DNA of 64,000 nt from Pseudomonas tritici (GCF_014268275.3 NZ_CP077084.1:4712001-4776000); one strand, 5' to 3'; positions 35,170-45,362 are shown, counted from the first letter of the stretch. Numbers and translations are program-made. Notes: generated from the letters alone by a model not told the origin.

Positions 35170-36573
35170 ATGAGCGACCAAATACCGGTACATAACGTTA
35201 CCCCGCCTGCCAAAACCGTCGACCTCTACGCCTCGCGAGAGAAAATCTACACCCGTGCCTTCACCGGCCTATTCCGCAATCTGCGCATGCTCGGTGGTGC
35301 CGGCCTGTTCCTGCTCTACTTCGGCACCGTGTGGCTGAACTGGGGTGGCCACCAGGCCGTGTGGTGGAACCTGCCGGAACGTAAGTTCTTTATTTTTGGT
35401 GCGACCTTCTGGCCCCAGGACTTCATCCTGCTCTCAGGTATTTTGATTGTTGCGGCGTTTGGCCTGTTCTTTATCACTGTGTACGCCGGTCGCGTGTGGT
35501 GCGGGTATACCTGCCCGCAAAGCGTGTGGACATGGATCTTCATGTGGTGCGAAAAGGTCACCGAAGGCGACCGCAACCAGCGCATCAAGCTGGATAAAGC
35601 GCCGATGGGCGCCAACAAATTCTTGCGCAAATTCAGCAAGCACACCCTTTGGCTGCTGATCGGTTTTGTCACCGGCATGACCTTTGTCGGCTACTTCTCA
35701 CCGATCCGCGAACTGGTGTTCGAGTTCTTCACCGGCCAGGCCGATGGCTGGTCGTATTTCTGGGTCGGTTTCTTCACCCTCGCCACCTATGGCAACGCCG
35801 GCTGGCTGCGCGAACAGGTGTGCATCTACATGTGTCCGTATGCGCGCTTCCAGAGCGTGATGTTCGACAAAGACACCCTGATCGTCTCCTACGACCCACG
35901 TCGTGGCGAACTGCGCGGCCCGCGTAAAAAGGGCGTCGACTACAAGGCCCAGGGCCTGGGGGATTGCATCGATTGCACGATGTGCGTGCAGGTGTGCCCG
36001 ACCGGTATCGACATCCGCGACGGCCTGCAGATCGAGTGCATCGGCTGCGCCGCCTGTATCGACGCCTGCGACAACATCATGGACAAGATGGACTATCCGC
36101 GCGGCCTGATCAGCTACACCACCGAGCACAACCTGTCGGGGCAGAAAACCCACAAGCTGCGCCCGCGATTGATCGGCTACGCGCTGGTGTTGCTGGCGAT
36201 GATCAGCCTGCTGGTGGCGGCGTTCTTCATGCGCTCGCTGGTGGGTTTCGACGTGAGCAAAGACCGCGTGCTGTTTCGCGAAAACGCCGAAGGGCGTATC
36301 GAAAACGTCTACAGCCTGAAGATCATGAACAAGGACCAGCGCGACCACACCTACGTGCTCGATGCTTCGGGCCTGCCGGACCTCAAGCTGCAGGGCCGCC
36401 GCGAGATCAAGGTGGCCGCCGGCGATATCGTCAGCATGCCGGTGGAGCTGTCGAGTGCGCCGGAGCAATTGCCGTCGAGCACCAACGAGGTGACCTTCAT
36501 GCTCAAGGATGCCGATGACACCAGCGTCCAGATTGAAGCCAAGAGCCGATTCATCGGCCCGCAAGTTCGTTAA
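35170..36573 (+). CDS. ccoG: cbb3 oxidase accessory protein CcoG (FixG)
   Basis: 467 residues from the second of two adjacent ATGs (35167, 35170). About five membrane helices, a redox-type CxxxCP in WCGYTCPQS, two [4Fe-4S] ferredoxin motifs (CIDCTMCVQVCP and CIGCAACIDACD) in the middle, and a C-terminal IgG-like fold. CcoG is thought to reduce Cu(II) to Cu(I) for insertion into CcoN. It heads ccoGHIS and carries the regulatory sites described upstream. Confidence 0.95.
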   Translation: MSDQIPVHNVTPPAKTVDLYASREKIYTRAFTGLFRNLRMLGGAGLFLLYFGTVWLNWGGHQAVWWNLPERKFFIFGATFWPQDFILLSGILIVAAFGLFFITVYAGRVWCGYTCPQSVWTWIFMWCEKVTEGDRNQRIKLDKAPMGANKFLRKFSKHTLWLLIGFVTGMTFVGYFSPIRELVFEFFTGQADGWSYFWVGFFTLATYGNAGWLREQVCIYMCPYARFQSVMFDKDTLIVSYDPRRGELRGPRKKGVDYKAQGLGDCIDCTMCVQVCPTGIDIRDGLQIECIGCAACIDACDNIMDKMDYPRGLISYTTEHNLSGQKTHKLRPRLIGYALVLLAMISLLVAAFFMRSLVGFDVSKDRVLFRENAEGRIENVYSLKIMNKDQRDHTYVLDASGLPDLKLQGRREIKVAAGDIVSMPVELSSAPEQLPSSTNEVTFMLKDADDTSVQIEAKSRFIGPQVR

Positions 36574-36589
36574 TCAAGAGAACCGAACA

Positions 36590-37129
36590 ATGTCCGTAGC
36601 AACTGCTGCAAGCCCTTGGTACAAGCATCTGTGGCCCTGGATCATCATCGGGATCCTGGCCTGCTCGGTGACCTTGACCCTGTCCATGGTGACCATCGCG
36701 GTGAACAACCCGGACAACCTGGTCAACGACAACTACTACGAGGCCGGCAAAGGCATCAACCGTTCTCTCGACCGTGAGCTGCTGGCCCAGACCCTGCAAC
36801 TGCGCGCCAAGGTGCACCTGGATGAGTTGACCGGTGAAGTCGAGGTGAACCTCACCGGCAACAGCAACCCGACCACCCTGGAATTGAACCTGATTTCCCC
36901 GACCCAGCCCGAGAAGGATCGCAAGATCAACCTGGCCCGCAGTGACAGTGAACCCGGCCGCTACATAGGGCAGGTCACCGACAAGGTCGAAGGCCGTCGC
37001 TTCGTCGAATTGCTCGGCGTGGAAGGCGACCGCACCTGGCGCATGTTCGAGGAAGAACAGGTCAGCCACGACAAGGACTTGCTGCTGGGTGATGAACCGC
37101 TGCAGGGTGCCGAAGACCTGAAAAAGTAA
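36590..37129 (+). CDS. ccoH: cbb3 oxidase assembly protein CcoH (FixH)
   Basis: 179 residues from the ATG at 36590 (the open frame begins earlier). One membrane helix near 15-40, then a periplasmic FixH domain (VNNPDNLVNDNYYEAGKGIN is the family signature). It associates with the oxidase subunits during assembly. It is 16 bases after ccoG and 45 before ccoI. Confidence 0.93.
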   Translation: MSVATAASPWYKHLWPWIIIGILACSVTLTLSMVTIAVNNPDNLVNDNYYEAGKGINRSLDRELLAQTLQLRAKVHLDELTGEVEVNLTGNSNPTTLELNLISPTQPEKDRKINLARSDSEPGRYIGQVTDKVEGRRFVELLGVEGDRTWRMFEEEQVSHDKDLLLGDEPLQGAEDLKK

Positions 37130-37174
37130 AAACCTGCGCAAAGAGGTCCTCCCTGCCACCTTAGATTCCAGATC

Positions 37175-39619
37175 ATGACCATCCCGTGCTACCACTGCGC
37201 CCTCCCCGTCCCCTCCGGCAGCCGGTTTACCGCCGTGATCCTCGGCGAACGCCGCGAACTCTGCTGCCCCGGCTGCCAGGCAGTGGCCGAAGCGATTGTC
37301 GCCGGTGGCCTGGAAAGCTACTACCAGCACCGTAGCGAAGCCTCGGCCAACCCCGAGGCGTTACCCGTGCAGTTGGTGGACGAGCTGGCGCTGTTCGACC
37401 GCGCCGACGTGCAAAAACCCTTTGTACGCCACGACGGCGAACTCGCCGAGGCCACCCTGCTGATGGAAGGCATCAGCTGCGCCGCCTGTGGCTGGCTGAT
37501 CGAGAAACACCTGCGCAGCCTGCCCGCTGTGGCCGAGGCGCGGCTGAACTTGTCCAACCACCGCTTGCTGGTGCGTTGGGCTGACGGGCAGTTGCCGTTG
37601 AGCCAGTTACTCAGCGAGCTGCGCCATATCGGTTACGCCGCCCACCCGTATCAAGCGGACCGCGCGGCCGAGCAATTGGCCAGCGAAAACCGCCTGGCCC
37701 TGCGCCAATTGGGTGTTGCTGGGCTGCTGTGGTTCCAGGCGATGATGGCAACCATGGCTACCTGGCCGGAATTCAACATCGACCTGAGCCCGGAGCTTCA
37801 TGTGATCCTGCGCTGGGTGGCGATGTTTCTTACAACACCCATCGTGTTCTACAGCTGTGCACCGTTTTTCAAGGGTGCCCTGCGCGACTTGCGTACGCGT
37901 CACCTGACCATGGATGTGTCGGTTTCATTGGCCATCGGCGGTGCATATCTGGCGGGCATCTGGACCACGATCACCGGCCTAGGTGAGTTGTACTTCGATG
38001 CGGTGGGCATGTTTGCGCTGTTCTTGCTGGCCGGTCGCTACCTCGAGCGGCGTGCCCGCGAGCGTACAGCCGCCGCGACGGCGCAGTTGGTCAACTTGCT
38101 GCCCGCCTCGTGCCTGCGGCTGAAGGCGGATGGTCAAAGCGAGCGCATCCTGCTTCCCGAGCTGGCGTTGGGTGACCGTGTACTGGTGCACCCAGGTGCC
38201 GTACTGCCGGCGGATGGCGTGATTCTCGACGGCCAATCCAGCATCGATGAATCCCTGCTCACCGGTGAATACCTGCCGCAACCGCGCCAAACCGGGGATG
38301 CGGTCACGGCGGGCACGCTCAATGTGGAAGGCGCCTTGACAGTCGAAGTGCGCGCCTTGGGCCATGACACGCGCCTGTCCGCCATCGTGCGCCTGCTGGA
38401 GCGCGCCCAGGCCGAGAAACCGCGCCTGGCGCAGATCGCTGACCGCGCTGCGCAGTGGTTCCTGCTGTGCTCGCTGATCGCCGCCGCCCTGATCGGCTTG
38501 CTGTGGTGGGAATTGGATTCTTCGCGGGCGTTCTGGATTGTACTGGCGATGTTGGTCGCGACCTGCCCCTGTGCATTGTCCCTGGCCACCCCCACCGCGC
38601 TCACTGCCGCCACTGGCACCTTGCACAAACTCGGGTTATTGCTGACCCGCGGACACGTGCTGGAAGGGCTGAACCAGATCGACACGGTGATTTTCGACAA
38701 GACCGGCACCCTCACCGAAGGCCGCTTGGCCTTGAGAGCCATCCGCCCCCTGGGCACATTAAGCACGGACCTGTGCCTGAGCCTTGCCGCCGCCCTGGAA
38801 AACCGTTCCGAACACCCGATTGCCCGCGCCTTTGGTCGCGCGCCGCTGGCCGCCGATGAGGTGCTCAGTTCGCCTGGGCTTGGTCTTGAAGGTCGCGTTG
38901 GCGAGCGCCAATTGCGCATTGGTCAACCCGGTTATGTCTGCGAACTCAGTGGTTGCGCGATCCCCGCCTCACCGACAGATTCGGGTCAATGGCTGCTGCT
39001 CGGCGACCGCGAAGGCGCCCTCGCCTGGTTTGTGCTCGATGACCGCCTGCGCAGCGACGCGCCGGCCCTGCTGGCCGCCTGCAAGGCACGCGGCTGGCGC
39101 ACGCTGTTGCTGTCCGGGGACAGTTCGCCGATGGTCGCCAGTGTCGCCGCCGAATTGGGCATCGACGAAGCCCACGGCGGCCTGCGCCCTGATGACAAGT
39201 TGCAGGTGCTGCAACAACTGCACAAGGAAGGCCGCAAGGTGCTGATGCTCGGCGATGGGGTCAACGATGTGCCCGTGCTCGCCGCCGCGGATATCAGCGT
39301 GGCCATGGGCACCGCCACCGACCTAGCCAAGACCAGCGCCGATGCGGTGTTGCTGTCCAACCGCCTGGACGCGCTGGTGCAAGCCTTTTCCCTGGCGCGG
39401 CGCACCCGTCGCGTGATCATTGAAAACCTGCTGTGGGCCGGGCTGTACAATGGCCTAATGCTGCCGTTTGCCGCCCTGGGTTGGATCACGCCCATCTGGG
39501 CGGCTATCGGTATGTCCCTCAGTTCGTTGACCGTGGTGCTCAATGCCCTGCGCCTGACTCGCCTGCCGAGCGCGCCAGTTGCCCGAGCCCCCTCAGTAAC
39601 CCGCCCGCTGCCGGTGTGA
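37175..39619 (+). CDS. ccoI: Copper-transporting P1B ATPase CcoI (FixI)
   Basis: 814 residues. N-terminal Cys-rich metal-binding region (CYHC, CCPGC), then an HMA domain with MEGISCAACGW, then eight membrane helices. The CPC motif is in TCPCALSLATP, the phosphorylation site in DKTGTLTEG and the hinge in GDGVNDVPVL. It moves Cu(I) across the inner membrane for cbb3 oxidase CuB, and is distinct from the detoxifying CopA. Confidence 0.96.
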   Translation: MTIPCYHCALPVPSGSRFTAVILGERRELCCPGCQAVAEAIVAGGLESYYQHRSEASANPEALPVQLVDELALFDRADVQKPFVRHDGELAEATLLMEGISCAACGWLIEKHLRSLPAVAEARLNLSNHRLLVRWADGQLPLSQLLSELRHIGYAAHPYQADRAAEQLASENRLALRQLGVAGLLWFQAMMATMATWPEFNIDLSPELHVILRWVAMFLTTPIVFYSCAPFFKGALRDLRTRHLTMDVSVSLAIGGAYLAGIWTTITGLGELYFDAVGMFALFLLAGRYLERRARERTAAATAQLVNLLPASCLRLKADGQSERILLPELALGDRVLVHPGAVLPADGVILDGQSSIDESLLTGEYLPQPRQTGDAVTAGTLNVEGALTVEVRALGHDTRLSAIVRLLERAQAEKPRLAQIADRAAQWFLLCSLIAAALIGLLWWELDSSRAFWIVLAMLVATCPCALSLATPTALTAATGTLHKLGLLLTRGHVLEGLNQIDTVIFDKTGTLTEGRLALRAIRPLGTLSTDLCLSLAAALENRSEHPIARAFGRAPLAADEVLSSPGLGLEGRVGERQLRIGQPGYVCELSGCAIPASPTDSGQWLLLGDREGALAWFVLDDRLRSDAPALLAACKARGWRTLLLSGDSSPMVASVAAELGIDEAHGGLRPDDKLQVLQQLHKEGRKVLMLGDGVNDVPVLAAADISVAMGTATDLAKTSADAVLLSNRLDALVQAFSLARRTRRVIIENLLWAGLYNGLMLPFAALGWITPIWAAIGMSLSSLTVVLNALRLTRLPSAPVARAPSVTRPLPV

Positions 39620-39641
39620 GCCGCGCGGGCATGGAGTGCAG

Positions 39642-39854
39642 ATGCCAGCTTTATACGTGATGATTCCGGCGGCGCTGCTGTTAGTGGGCGTGGCCATCTA
39701 CATCTTCTTCTGGGCCGTGGACAGCGGCCAATACGACGACCTCGATGGGCCGGCCCATAGCGTGCTGTTCGACGACCAGGACCCGAATCACCTGGCCGGC
39801 GTCGAAGAAGCCAACCACCCCGAACAACCGCCTAAAGACCCACCCCATGCTTGA
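39642..39854 (+). CDS. ccoS: cbb3 oxidase maturation protein CcoS
   Basis: 70 residues from the ATG at 39642 (GGAG 5 bases upstream). One N-terminal membrane helix (LYVMIPAALLLVGVAIYIFFW) followed by an acidic tail with GQYDDLDGPAHSVLFDDQ, the CcoS signature. Needed for cofactor insertion into the oxidase. It overlaps the next gene by 8 bases. Confidence 0.93.
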   Translation: MPALYVMIPAALLLVGVAIYIFFWAVDSGQYDDLDGPAHSVLFDDQDPNHLAGVEEANHPEQPPKDPPHA

Positions 39855-40530
39855 ACTGGCGCCGCTGCTGGTCTCCGCACTGATCCTCGGCCTGCTGGGG
39901 GGCGGCCATTGCCTGGGCATGTGCGGCGGGCTAATGGGCGCGTTGACCCTGGCGATCCCCAAGGAGCAGCGCAGCCGCAGGTTTCGCCTGCTGCTGGCGT
40001 ACAACCTGGGGCGCATCCTCAGCTATGCCGCTGCCGGCGTGTTGATTGGCCTGGCCGGCTGGGCGGTGGCGAACAGCCCGGCCGCGATGTTCATGCGCGT
40101 ACTTGCCGGGCTATTACTGATCAGCATGGGCCTGTACCTGGCGGGCTGGTGGAGCGGCCTCACCCGCGTCGAAAGCCTCGGGCGCGGCCTGTGGCGGCAT
40201 ATCCAGCCGGTTGCCAACCGTTTGCTGCCGGTGTCCAGCCTGCCGCGCGCGTTGCTGCTGGGCGCACTCTGGGGCTGGTTGCCGTGCGGATTGGTCTACA
40301 GCACGTTGCTGTGGGCGGCGAGCCAGGGGAATGCGCTGGACAGCGGGTTGCTGATGCTGGCGTTTGGACTGGGCACTTGGCCGGTACTGTTGGCCACCGG
40401 CCTGGCGGCTGAGCGGGTCACGGCGCTACTGCGCAAACGCAGCGTGCGGATGGCCGGTGGCTTGTTGGTGATCCTGTTTGGTATCTGGACGTTGCCGGGG
40501 CCGCACCAGCACTGGCTAATGGGCCACTAA
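39847..40530 (+). CDS. TauE/SafE-like membrane protein
   Basis: 227 residues, about six membrane helices, with a GGGHCLGMCGG motif near the start and WGWLPCGLVYS in the second half. It belongs to the sulfite-exporter TauE/SafE group found after ccoS in Pseudomonas and related to DsbD-like membrane cores (paired Cys-His and Pro-Cys motifs in helices). It probably supports copper or thiol handling for the oxidase. Overlaps ccoS and precedes hemN by 94 bases. Confidence 0.85.
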   Translation: MLELAPLLVSALILGLLGGGHCLGMCGGLMGALTLAIPKEQRSRRFRLLLAYNLGRILSYAAAGVLIGLAGWAVANSPAAMFMRVLAGLLLISMGLYLAGWWSGLTRVESLGRGLWRHIQPVANRLLPVSSLPRALLLGALWGWLPCGLVYSTLLWAASQGNALDSGLLMLAFGLGTWPVLLATGLAAERVTALLRKRSVRMAGGLLVILFGIWTLPGPHQHWLMGH

Positions 40531-40550
40531 ATGCATAGCGCCGCTCCCCG

Positions 40551-40564
40551 TTGATGCAAATCAA
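40551..40564 (+). promoter_or_regulatory. Perfect ANR box for hemN
   Basis: TTGATGCAAATCAA matches TTGAT-N4-ATCAA exactly. With its centre at -41.5 the start of transcription falls near 40599, and TAGACT at 40587-40592 is a suitable -10. The box is 60 bases before the hemN ATG. Confidence 0.85.
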
Positions 40565-40624
40565 GATGCCACCTTCGACGCGCCCCTAGACTCACCCCAC
40601 TAGCCAATCCGGGGGAGCGCCCGC

Positions 40625-42007
40625 ATGCTCGACGCCATTCGTTGGGACACCAATCTGATTCACCGCTACGACTTGGCGGGACCGCGCTACACGTCCTACC
40701 CCACCGCCGTACAATTCGACAGCCAGGTCGGCACGTTCGACTTGCTCCACGCCCTGCGCGACAGTCGCAAGGCTGTGCGGCCATTGTCACTGTATGTGCA
40801 TGTGCCGTTTTGCGCGAACATTTGCTACTACTGCGCCTGCAACAAAGTCATCACCAAGGATCGTGGCCGCGCCCAGGCTTACCTGCAACGCCTGGTGCAG
40901 GAAATCCAACTGGTGGCCTGCCACCTCGACCCGAAACAACCGGTGGAACAACTGCACTTCGGCGGCGGCACGCCGACGTTTCTCAGCCACGACGAACTGC
41001 GCCAGGTCATGGCATGCCTGCGTCAGCACTTCAATTTGCTGGATGATGATTCCGGCGACTACGGCATCGAGATCGACCCCCGCGAGGCGGATTGGGCCAC
41101 GATGGGCCTGCTGCGTGAGCTGGGCTTCAACCGCGTCAGCATCGGCCTGCAAGACCTCGACCCCGAGGTGCAACGCGCGGTCAACCGCCTGCAAAGCCTG
41201 GAAGAAACCCGTGCGGTCATCGACGCGGCGCGCACCCTGCAATTTCGCTCGATCAATATCGACCTGATCTACGGCCTGCCCAAGCAGACCCCGCTGAACT
41301 TCGCGCGCACCATCGAGGAAGTGATCAACTTGCAACCGGACCGCCTGTCGGTATTTAACTATGCGCATCTACCGGAACGCTTCATGCCGCAGCGGCGCAT
41401 CAACACCGACGACTTGCCTTCACCGGCAGAAAAGCTGCTGATGCTGCAAACCACCATCGAGCAATTGACCCAGGCCGGCTATCGCTACATCGGCATGGAT
41501 CACTTCGCTCTACCGGACGACGAGCTGGCCATCGCCCAGGAAGAAGGCACCCTGCAACGCAACTTCCAGGGCTACACCACCCACGGTCATTGCGACCTGA
41601 TCGGGCTCGGGGTGTCGGCGATCAGCCAGATCGGCGACCTGTACTGCCAGAACAGCAGCGACCTCAACGCCTACCAGAACAGCTTGGCCGGCGCGCAACT
41701 GGCCACCAGCCGCGGCTTGGTCTGCACCACGGACGATCGGTTGCGGCGGGAGGTTATCCAACAGTTGATCTGCAATTTCAGCCTGGCGTTCGAGAAGATC
41801 GAGCCGGCCTTCAACATTGATTTTCGCGGGTATTTTGACGACATCTGGCCGCAACTGGAGACCATGGCCGAAGATGGCCTGATCGAACTCGGCGCCCAGG
41901 GCATTCGTGTATTGCCCGCCGGGCGACTGCTGGTGCGTTCGGTGTGCATGGTGTTCGATGCCTACCTGGAGCACCAGAATCGGCAACGATTTTCACGGGT
42001 AATCTGA
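40625..42007 (+). CDS. hemN: Oxygen-independent coproporphyrinogen III oxidase
   Basis: 460 residues. Radical-SAM cluster Cys63-x3-Cys67-x2-Cys70 in HVPFCANICYYCAC, then GGGTPTF and the HemN C-terminal domain (SFEKIEP-like SLAFEKIEP). Makes protoporphyrinogen IX without oxygen, supplying haem for the cbb3 oxidases in microaerobic growth. The ANR box upstream and anr nearby explain its control. Its stop abuts the convergent hypothetical gene with no base between. Confidence 0.96.
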   Translation: MLDAIRWDTNLIHRYDLAGPRYTSYPTAVQFDSQVGTFDLLHALRDSRKAVRPLSLYVHVPFCANICYYCACNKVITKDRGRAQAYLQRLVQEIQLVACHLDPKQPVEQLHFGGGTPTFLSHDELRQVMACLRQHFNLLDDDSGDYGIEIDPREADWATMGLLRELGFNRVSIGLQDLDPEVQRAVNRLQSLEETRAVIDAARTLQFRSINIDLIYGLPKQTPLNFARTIEEVINLQPDRLSVFNYAHLPERFMPQRRINTDDLPSPAEKLLMLQTTIEQLTQAGYRYIGMDHFALPDDELAIAQEEGTLQRNFQGYTTHGHCDLIGLGVSAISQIGDLYCQNSSDLNAYQNSLAGAQLATSRGLVCTTDDRLRREVIQQLICNFSLAFEKIEPAFNIDFRGYFDDIWPQLETMAEDGLIELGAQGIRVLPAGRLLVRSVCMVFDAYLEHQNRQRFSRVI

Positions 42008-42475
42008 TTACATCGACAACGAGGCGGCCTTCATCGAGTCGTTGGCGCTCATACCTTTCATCGACTTGGCCAGGGAGGTCTGAGCCGACATCAGGCCCGC
42101 CTGCAAAGCACTGATTTCGCTTTGCAGAGCACTGGTCTTGGCTCGAGCCTCTTCGGGCGAGAGGTTATTGGCCGCCGCGACTGCCGCCAGTTCGGCCTGT
42201 TTTTCGGCGATCTGCTGTTTCAGTTGGCGGATCATTTTCAGCACCTGTTTGACGTTGTCGTCCAGGCCACTGTCATCGATATCCGCATTGGAGCTTTTGG
42301 CCGCACCAGCGGCTTTGAAGGCATCGGCGGAAATAGTCACGGTCACACCTTCAACCACTTTGGGTGCAGTAGCCGTTTCAGCGCCTGGTGCTTCTTCCTT
42401 GGCCTCAGCCAGTGGTTTTGCATCCGGCACAGTCGGAATGCGGATGGCAGGGTTGTAGGCGGCGATAACAGACAT
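42008..42475 (-). CDS. Hypothetical coiled-coil protein
   Basis: 155 residues from the ATG at 42475 (GGAGCC upstream); the frame is open to 42526. No family recognised. An Ala/Pro/Glu-rich disordered first 60 residues is followed by a heptad-rich coiled coil (KQVLKMIRQLKQQIAEKQAELA) and a Met/Ser-rich end. No signal peptide. It sits between hemN and anr on the opposite strand, with its stop codon touching that of hemN. Confidence 0.65.
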   Translation of the reverse strand: MSVIAAYNPAIRIPTVPDAKPLAEAKEEAPGAETATAPKVVEGVTVTISADAFKAAGAAKSSNADIDDSGLDDNVKQVLKMIRQLKQQIAEKQAELAAVAAANNLSPEEARAKTSALQSEISALQAGLMSAQTSLAKSMKGMSANDSMKAASLSM

Positions 42476-42628
42476 GATCCAGGCTCCGACTAAATAGGTA
42501 TGCCTGCTGTATCGACCTCGGTACAAAAACCTTTATATGGTTGCCGGTTTTTTGTACACGCTGGCTTCAGCGACCTCCAGTGCGTTACCCTTACGTCTTA
42601 TGTGTGTTTTCCCACAAGGATTTAAGAA

Positions 42629-43363
42629 ATGTCCGAGCCAGTTAAACTGCGCGCTCACAGCCAGGCCCATTGCAAGGATTGCAGCCTGGCCCCCCTGTGC
42701 CTGCCACTTTCGTTGAATTTGGAAGACATGGAAGCGCTGGACGAGATCGTTAAACGCGGTCGCCCGCTGAAAAAAGGCGAGTTTCTGTTTCGCCAGGGCG
42801 ACAAGTTCGATTCCGTTTATGCAGTGCGTTCGGGCGCGTTGAAGACGTTCAGCCTGAGCGATGGCGGCGAAGAACAGATCACGGGGTTCCACTTGCCCAG
42901 CGAACTGGTGGGGCTGTCAGGCATGGACACCGAGATTCACCCGGTGTCGGCCCAGGCTCTGGAGACTACGTCAGTGTGCGAAATCCCCTTCGAGCGCCTG
43001 GACGAACTGGCCCTGCAATTGCCGCAACTGCGCCGTCAGCTGATGCGCGTGATGAGCCGCGAGATTCGCGACGACCAGCAAATGATGCTGCTGTTGTCGA
43101 AGAAAACCGCCGACGAGCGCATCGCCACCTTCCTGGTCAACTTGTCCGCGCGGTTCCGTGCCCGTGGTTTCTCGGCCAACCAGTTCCGCCTGAGCATGTC
43201 GCGCAATGAAATCGGCAACTACCTGGGCCTGGCGGTGGAAACCGTGTCCCGCGTGTTTACCCGTTTCCAGCAGAACGAGTTGATCGCTGCCGAAGGCAAG
43301 GAAGTGCATATCCTCGACCCGATCCAACTGTGTGCGTTGGCCGGCGGCACGGTCGACGCCTGA
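42629..43363 (+). CDS. anr: Oxygen-sensing regulator Anr (Crp/Fnr family)
   Basis: 244 residues. Cys15, Cys18, Cys24 and Cys117 are the four [4Fe-4S] ligands of Fnr-type sensors ([11 protein letters not shown] and SVCEIP). A cyclic-nucleotide-binding-like domain (to about 130) and a C-terminal helix-turn-helix ([20 protein letters not shown]) follow; the recognition helix with ETVSR reads TTGAT half-sites. Without oxygen it dimerises and activates hemN, cco and fermentative genes. No Anr box is visible before its own start. Confidence 0.96.
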   Translation: MSEPVKLRAHSQAHCKDCSLAPLCLPLSLNLEDMEALDEIVKRGRPLKKGEFLFRQGDKFDSVYAVRSGALKTFSLSDGGEEQITGFHLPSELVGLSGMDTEIHPVSAQALETTSVCEIPFERLDELALQLPQLRRQLMRVMSREIRDDQQMMLLLSKKTADERIATFLVNLSARFRARGFSANQFRLSMSRNEIGNYLGLAVETVSRVFTRFQQNELIAAEGKEVHILDPIQLCALAGGTVDA

Positions 43364-43441
43364 TCCAGACGCTGCGGCCGCGCCAACTGGCGAGGCCGCA
43401 GGTATACTTCGAGTCCGTTTCCAGCCCAGGACTCTTCGACG

Positions 43442-43990
43442 ATGACCTTTGATTCGTTCGACATCAAATCCCTGATCCGCCCTGTCATCGACTTCCCCAA
43501 GCCTGGGGTGATCTTTCGTGACATCACCCCGCTGTTCCAATCGCCTCGCGCCCTGCGCCTGGTGGCCGACAGTTTTGCCCAGCGTTATGTCGAGGCTGAC
43601 TTCACGCACATCGGCGCGATGGATGCGCGGGGGTTCCTGATCGGTTCGATCATCGCCTATCAACTGAACAAGCCGCTGATCCTGTTTCGCAAGCAGGGCA
43701 AGCTGCCAGCCGACGTGCTGGCCGAGGGTTACCAGACCGAGTACGGCGAGGCCTTCCTGGAAGTGCACGCTGACAGCCTGTGTGAGGGTGACTCGGTATT
43801 GATCTTTGATGATTTGATTGCCACCGGCGGCACCCTGATCGCGGCGGCGAACCTGGTGCGGCGCATGGGTGCGCAGATTTTTGAAGCGGCGGCGATCATT
43901 GATTTGCCGGAGTTGGGTGGGTCGCAGCGGTTGGAAGACATGGGGATTCCGACGTTTTGTCTGACGCAGTTCGCGTTGACTGAAAGGTAA
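43442..43990 (+). CDS. apt: Adenine phosphoribosyltransferase
   Basis: 182 residues, full length. The PRPP-binding motif is [13 protein letters not shown]; the hood and adenine loop start with [16 protein letters not shown]. Converts adenine and PRPP to AMP, salvaging purine. TATACT at 43403 may be its -10 box. Next to anr, as in P. aeruginosa. Confidence 0.96.
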   Translation: MTFDSFDIKSLIRPVIDFPKPGVIFRDITPLFQSPRALRLVADSFAQRYVEADFTHIGAMDARGFLIGSIIAYQLNKPLILFRKQGKLPADVLAEGYQTEYGEAFLEVHADSLCEGDSVLIFDDLIATGGTLIAAANLVRRMGAQIFEAAAIIDLPELGGSQRLEDMGIPTFCLTQFALTER

Positions 43991-44012
43991 CGGTTGCCTG
44001 GACTGGCCTTTT

Positions 44013-44104
44013 CGCGGGCAAGTCGAATCGTCGCACCGCCGCTCCCACATTTGATTGGGTCCACACATTCATATCTGTGGGAGCTGGCTTGCCTGCGATG
44101 AGGC
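44013..44104. repeat. Degenerate REP arm plus one intact REP unit
   Basis: Left arm 44013-44049 (CGCGGGCAAG...GCTCCCACA) has decayed; the second unit at 44076-44104 (TGTGGGAGCTGGCTTGCC) is intact. It fills the gap between apt and the acyl-CoA dehydrogenase. Confidence 0.7.
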
Positions 44105-44122
44105 CCGAAAGAACACTGCAGC

Positions 44123-45271
44123 TCACAACCCCATCTGCTTGCTGATGATTTCATTCATCACTTCCCGGGTCCCTCCCCCGATGGACAGGATGCGGTTGTC
44201 CCGATACAGCCGCTCCACCAGGCTCCCACGCATATACCCCTGGCCCCCGAGTATCTGCACGGCGTCAAACGTCACGCGGTCGGCGGTGTCGGTGGCGAGA
44301 TTCTTGGCCATGGAAATTTCCTTGATCACACTTTTTCCGGCGGCCATCTTTGCCGCCTGGCGATAGGTGAATTCGCGGGAGACTTCAACGGCGGTGGCCA
44401 TTTCCGCCAGGCGATGCTTGATCACTTGGAATTTGCCGATAGGCTTGCCGAAGGCTTCGCGTTGCGCGGCCCATTTGAGGCTTTCCTCAAGTGCCAACTG
44501 TGCGGTCATGTTGGCCATAAGGGCCAAGGCCAGGCGTTCGCTCTGGAAGTTGCCCATGATGCAGGCGAACCCCATGTTCTCGGCGCCGATCAGGTTGCCC
44601 ACCGGCACCCGGCAATCGTCGAAGAACAATTCAGCCGTGTCCGACGCCCACCAGCCCATTTTCTTCAGAGGCTGGCCGACGGTAAAACCGGGGGTGTCTT
44701 TTTCGATCAGCAGCAGGCTGATACCGGCAAAGCCCGGCCCGCCGGTGCGCACGGCCACGGTGTAGAAATCGGCGCGGATGCCGCTGGTGATAAAGGTCTT
44801 GCTGCCGCTGACGCGGTAGTGGTCGCCGTCGCGAATGGCGCGGGTTTGCAGGCTGGCCACGTCGGAACCGCCGCCCGGCTCTGTGACAGCCAGGGCGATG
44901 ATCTTCTCACCCGACAACACCAGCGGCGCTACGCGCTGACGGACGTCGGGTCGCGCCCACTTGACGACAGGCGGCAGGCCGATATCCAGCGAACCCAGCC
45001 CCGCCACCACGCCGCCGGAGCCGCAGCGCATCAACTCCTCGCTGGCGGCCACTTTGGCGAACAGATCACCTTCATGGCTGCCCCCCAGGGCTTCGGGGTA
45101 ACCGATGCCCAGTATCCCCGCCGCGCCGGCCTTGAGGTACAGCGCTCGGGGAAAACTCTCGGCCTCTTCCCACTGCTCGACGCCGGGCAACATTTCGCGT
45201 TCGACAAAACGGCGCACGCTGTCGCGGACCAATTGGTGGCTGGGGTCGAAGTAGTCCTGATAGGCAGACAT
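44123..45271 (-). CDS. Acyl-CoA dehydrogenase
   Basis: 382 residues from the ATG at 45271 (GGAGC 7 bases upstream; a TTG at 45277 is less likely). FAD-dependent acyl-CoA dehydrogenase fold: N-terminal helical domain (SVRRFVEREMLPGVEQWEEA), middle beta domain (ALAVTEPGGGSDVASLQT, SGSKTFITSG) and C-terminal helical domain (QILGGQGYMRGSLVERLYRD). It oxidises an acyl-CoA at alpha-beta carbons, passing electrons to ETF. Chain length specificity unclear. In P. aeruginosa an acyl-CoA dehydrogenase also follows recR, but here a REPIN separates them. Confidence 0.9.
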   Translation of the reverse strand: MSAYQDYFDPSHQLVRDSVRRFVEREMLPGVEQWEEAESFPRALYLKAGAAGILGIGYPEALGGSHEGDLFAKVAASEELMRCGSGGVVAGLGSLDIGLPPVVKWARPDVRQRVAPLVLSGEKIIALAVTEPGGGSDVASLQTRAIRDGDHYRVSGSKTFITSGIRADFYTVAVRTGGPGFAGISLLLIEKDTPGFTVGQPLKKMGWWASDTAELFFDDCRVPVGNLIGAENMGFACIMGNFQSERLALALMANMTAQLALEESLKWAAQREAFGKPIGKFQVIKHRLAEMATAVEVSREFTYRQAAKMAAGKSVIKEISMAKNLATDTADRVTFDAVQILGGQGYMRGSLVERLYRDNRILSIGGGTREVMNEIISKQMGL

Positions 45272-45362
45272 CGGCAAGCTCCACGGAGAGGTGGAGCAAA
45301 ATTACCAAGCGCTTGCTTGGTTATCAAGCCGGATGCAGATTTCACCAACAACACAAAACCAG